Of a stretch of 33,359 bases of DNA, positions 32,154 through 33,359 are shown piece after piece (the first letter of the stretch is position 1; every line of letters starts with the position of its first letter). The DNA lies in assembly GCA_004000625.1 (NCBI GenBank), contig SAUS01000027.1, positions 1-33,359 on the forward strand, written 5' to 3'. Below the pieces are notes generated by a model. That model was given only the letters and a program-made list of their open reading frames with translations, was not told the origin of the DNA and searched no databases. The position numbers and the translations under genes are program-made. The DNA is from Candidatus Cibiobacter qucibialis. GTDB taxonomy: Bacteria; Bacillota; Clostridia; Oscillospirales; Ruminococcaceae.

Positions 32154-33230
32154 ATGGCGGATTACGCAAAAGACAGCGAGAAACAGGCCGCTCTGCGCCG
32201 TCAGATCGAGAAGCACCCGATCTGGCAGTACCCGCCGGAGGAGCGTCTGCAGCATAACCGAGAGTGGCAGAGCCTGTATCTGCTCGTGTTTGAGTTTAAG
32301 GAGTTCCTGCAGAAGCTGGAAAATCGACTGAACAACGCCGAGTATGATACCGGGCTTTTGAAGCAGGACGAAGATGCCATGCTGGATGCGCGCTATACCC
32401 GCCGCAGCAAGCTGCGCAACAAGCTGGACACGCTGACCTTTACCGAGGCGATGCGCAAGGCAGTCGCCCGGTACGACGCAAGCGCCGGCAAGGAGTTTAT
32501 GGCCTATTTTGATACGATCTATGCCAATGCCATGCACGAAGCCATGAACAGGCAGTCCATGCGCGAGCAGGGCGACATCCGCCTGAACCTCGGGGAGGCG
32601 CGTCTTTGGAAGCGTCTGTGCGAGCTGTGCGATAAGCAGGGCATTGACCCGTCCGAGCTGTCGGACGCCTTCTATGATCGCGCTGCCGATATTCTGGATG
32701 TGGATGCGGACGCCTTGAAATCTATCGGACGCAACGCTACCGCCGCGCGGCGCACGGTCTCCCTGAATGACCCGGGCAACGACAGAGACGACGGCCCGGG
32801 CTTTGATATGGCCGACCCGAACCAGGAGAATATGCAGGAGCATCTGGAGCGCACAACCGAGGCGCTGCGCGCTATTGCCATGTTTGCCAGCAAAGATGTA
32901 AAGGAATACCCGCGGCTTTTCTTTACCACCGATGTGCTCGGCCCCCTGTGCACCGACAAGCCGGAGCTGCCGCCGGAGCGGTACTGCGCCCTGCTGGAAA
33001 AGCAGGAGGAGCTGCTGTGGGAGCAGATCCTTGTAAAAGGCTACATAAATTACCTGTTTGAGCCGAACAAACCGGAACGCTTGCGGGCACTGCTGGATAT
33101 AGCGCCGACCCACCCGCTGCAGGACAGCAGCGTGGCCGCTTACCAGCATGTGACCGCGGCAGCCGTGAGCTACCAGCGCCGCCGGTACGCAAAAATATTG
33201 CAGGAAATCTCAAAGCAGCTGCAGAAGTAA
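32154..33230 (+). CDS. Divergent sigma-70-like factor
   Basis: 358 residues, starting 4 nt after the CARF-like stop; the ribosome site GGGAGGTGTAAGCC overlaps that stop. Residues 96-134 (FTEAMRKAVARYDASAGKEF, MAYFDTIYANAMHEA) resemble sigma region 2 (A-I-x-K-F-D-P-x-x-G-x-x-F-x-x-Y). Residues 141-190 resemble region 3. Residues 201-222 are an SL(N/D)DP..D.DDG linker like the sigma 3-4 linker. The C-terminus (SSVAAYQHVTAAAVSYQRRR, YAKILQEI; 325-352) reads as a region-4 helix-turn-helix. Insertions at 1-90 and 225-320 are unusual. It is a candidate reader of the five TTAACT/TATAG promoters. The assignment rests on pattern only. Confidence 0.6.
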   Translation: MADYAKDSEKQAALRRQIEKHPIWQYPPEERLQHNREWQSLYLLVFEFKEFLQKLENRLNNAEYDTGLLKQDEDAMLDARYTRRSKLRNKLDTLTFTEAMRKAVARYDASAGKEFMAYFDTIYANAMHEAMNRQSMREQGDIRLNLGEARLWKRLCELCDKQGIDPSELSDAFYDRAADILDVDADALKSIGRNATAARRTVSLNDPGNDRDDGPGFDMADPNQENMQEHLERTTEALRAIAMFASKDVKEYPRLFFTTDVLGPLCTDKPELPPERYCALLEKQEELLWEQILVKGYINYLFEPNKPERLRALLDIAPTHPLQDSSVAAYQHVTAAAVSYQRRRYAKILQEISKQLQK

Positions 33231-33233
33231 TCT

Positions 33234-33260
33234 TGTAGGGGCGAGCATTGGTCGCCCGCC
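33234..33260. repeat. REP-like palindrome, inverted copy
   Basis: TGTAGGGGCGAGC followed by TCGCCCGCC forms a short stem (GGGCGA/TCGCCC) just after the stop codon of the sigma-like gene. It is an inverted, diverged copy of the element at 1-36. It could act as an mRNA 3' stabiliser or weak terminator, but no T-run follows. Confidence 0.5.
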
Positions 33261-33304
33261 AACTTACCGCAGCAACGCATTTTCCGGAACAGTTTTCTTA
33301 CAAG

Positions 33305-33359
33305 GCAAACGGGCACGGGCGAGCAATGCTCGCCCCTACAAGAGTTTTTCGACAGTCTG
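33305..33359. repeat. Right copy of 55-nt terminal direct repeat
   Basis: Exact copy of positions 1-55. If the molecule is circular, the sigma-like gene ending at 33230 and the PP2C gene ending at 158 converge across this junction, about 230 nt apart. Confidence 0.9.

Overview
The window reads as one complete circular plasmid-like replicon of about 33.3 kb from a gut-type Clostridia bacterium. The mixed but fairly high G+C, AGGAGG-type ribosome sites, sigma-A-type promoters and the protein families suggest Oscillospiraceae (Faecalibacterium or Gemmiger relatives), but the sequence alone does not fix the host. The first 55 bases recur exactly as the last 55, as expected when an assembler closes a circle. 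That overlap lies inside a REP-like palindromic repeat, so circularity needs read support. Independent support for a replicon comes from a Rep-like protein, five iterons at helical-turn spacing, a ParA/ParB pair and a plasmid primase-helicase. I see no relaxase, type IV secretion, rRNA, tRNA or CRISPR array.

Layout. 0.1-0.9 kb: PP2C phosphatase (minus) whose N-terminus looks frameshifted. 1-2.2 kb: three small unknown genes. 2.3-5.9 kb: three exported proteins (two lipoproteins, one Sec-secreted), two of them with zinc-binding Cys motifs. 6.1-7.4 kb: a DUF3990 ADP-ribosyltransferase-like toxin with an HTH antitoxin. 7.5-8.9 and 14.8-16.1 kb: two AAA+/DUF4143 ATPases. 9-14.6 kb: the replication and partition core. 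16.4-20.5 kb: an AT-rich cassette with a NYN nuclease, a very acidic 60-residue protein, a small membrane protein and an HTH-dynamin-like GTPase. 20.8-21.6 kb: a serine recombinase. 21.9-30.7 kb: a four-gene operon (Sel1-repeat membrane scaffold, HEPN/PIN/kinase/zinc-ribbon protein, TerY-like vWA protein, membrane-anchored protein). 30.9-33.2 kb: a membrane protein, then a two-gene operon encoding a CARF-like (TM1812-type) protein and a divergent sigma-70-like factor.

Most interesting part. On the circle, the kinase, the vWA protein and the PP2C form a TerY-P-like triad (vWA + kinase + phosphatase), a module known from comparative genomics of tellurite/stress loci. Here it is linked to a CARF-like sensor fused by operon to a sigma factor. 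Five promoters on the same circle share an unusual architecture (TTAACT, exactly 17 bp, TATAG/TATTG, then TGTAAGR). They drive the exported zinc-motif proteins, the 1-2.2 kb operon and the membrane protein next to the CARF operon. My inference is a plasmid-borne signalling system in which a ligand or phosphorylation controls a dedicated sigma factor with its own surface-protein regulon. No CRISPR array accompanies the CARF-like gene.

A second pattern is six copies of a 27-nt palindrome, all intergenic, clustered around rep/par and next to the ATPase, toxin and recombinase genes. They are candidate partition or operator sites.
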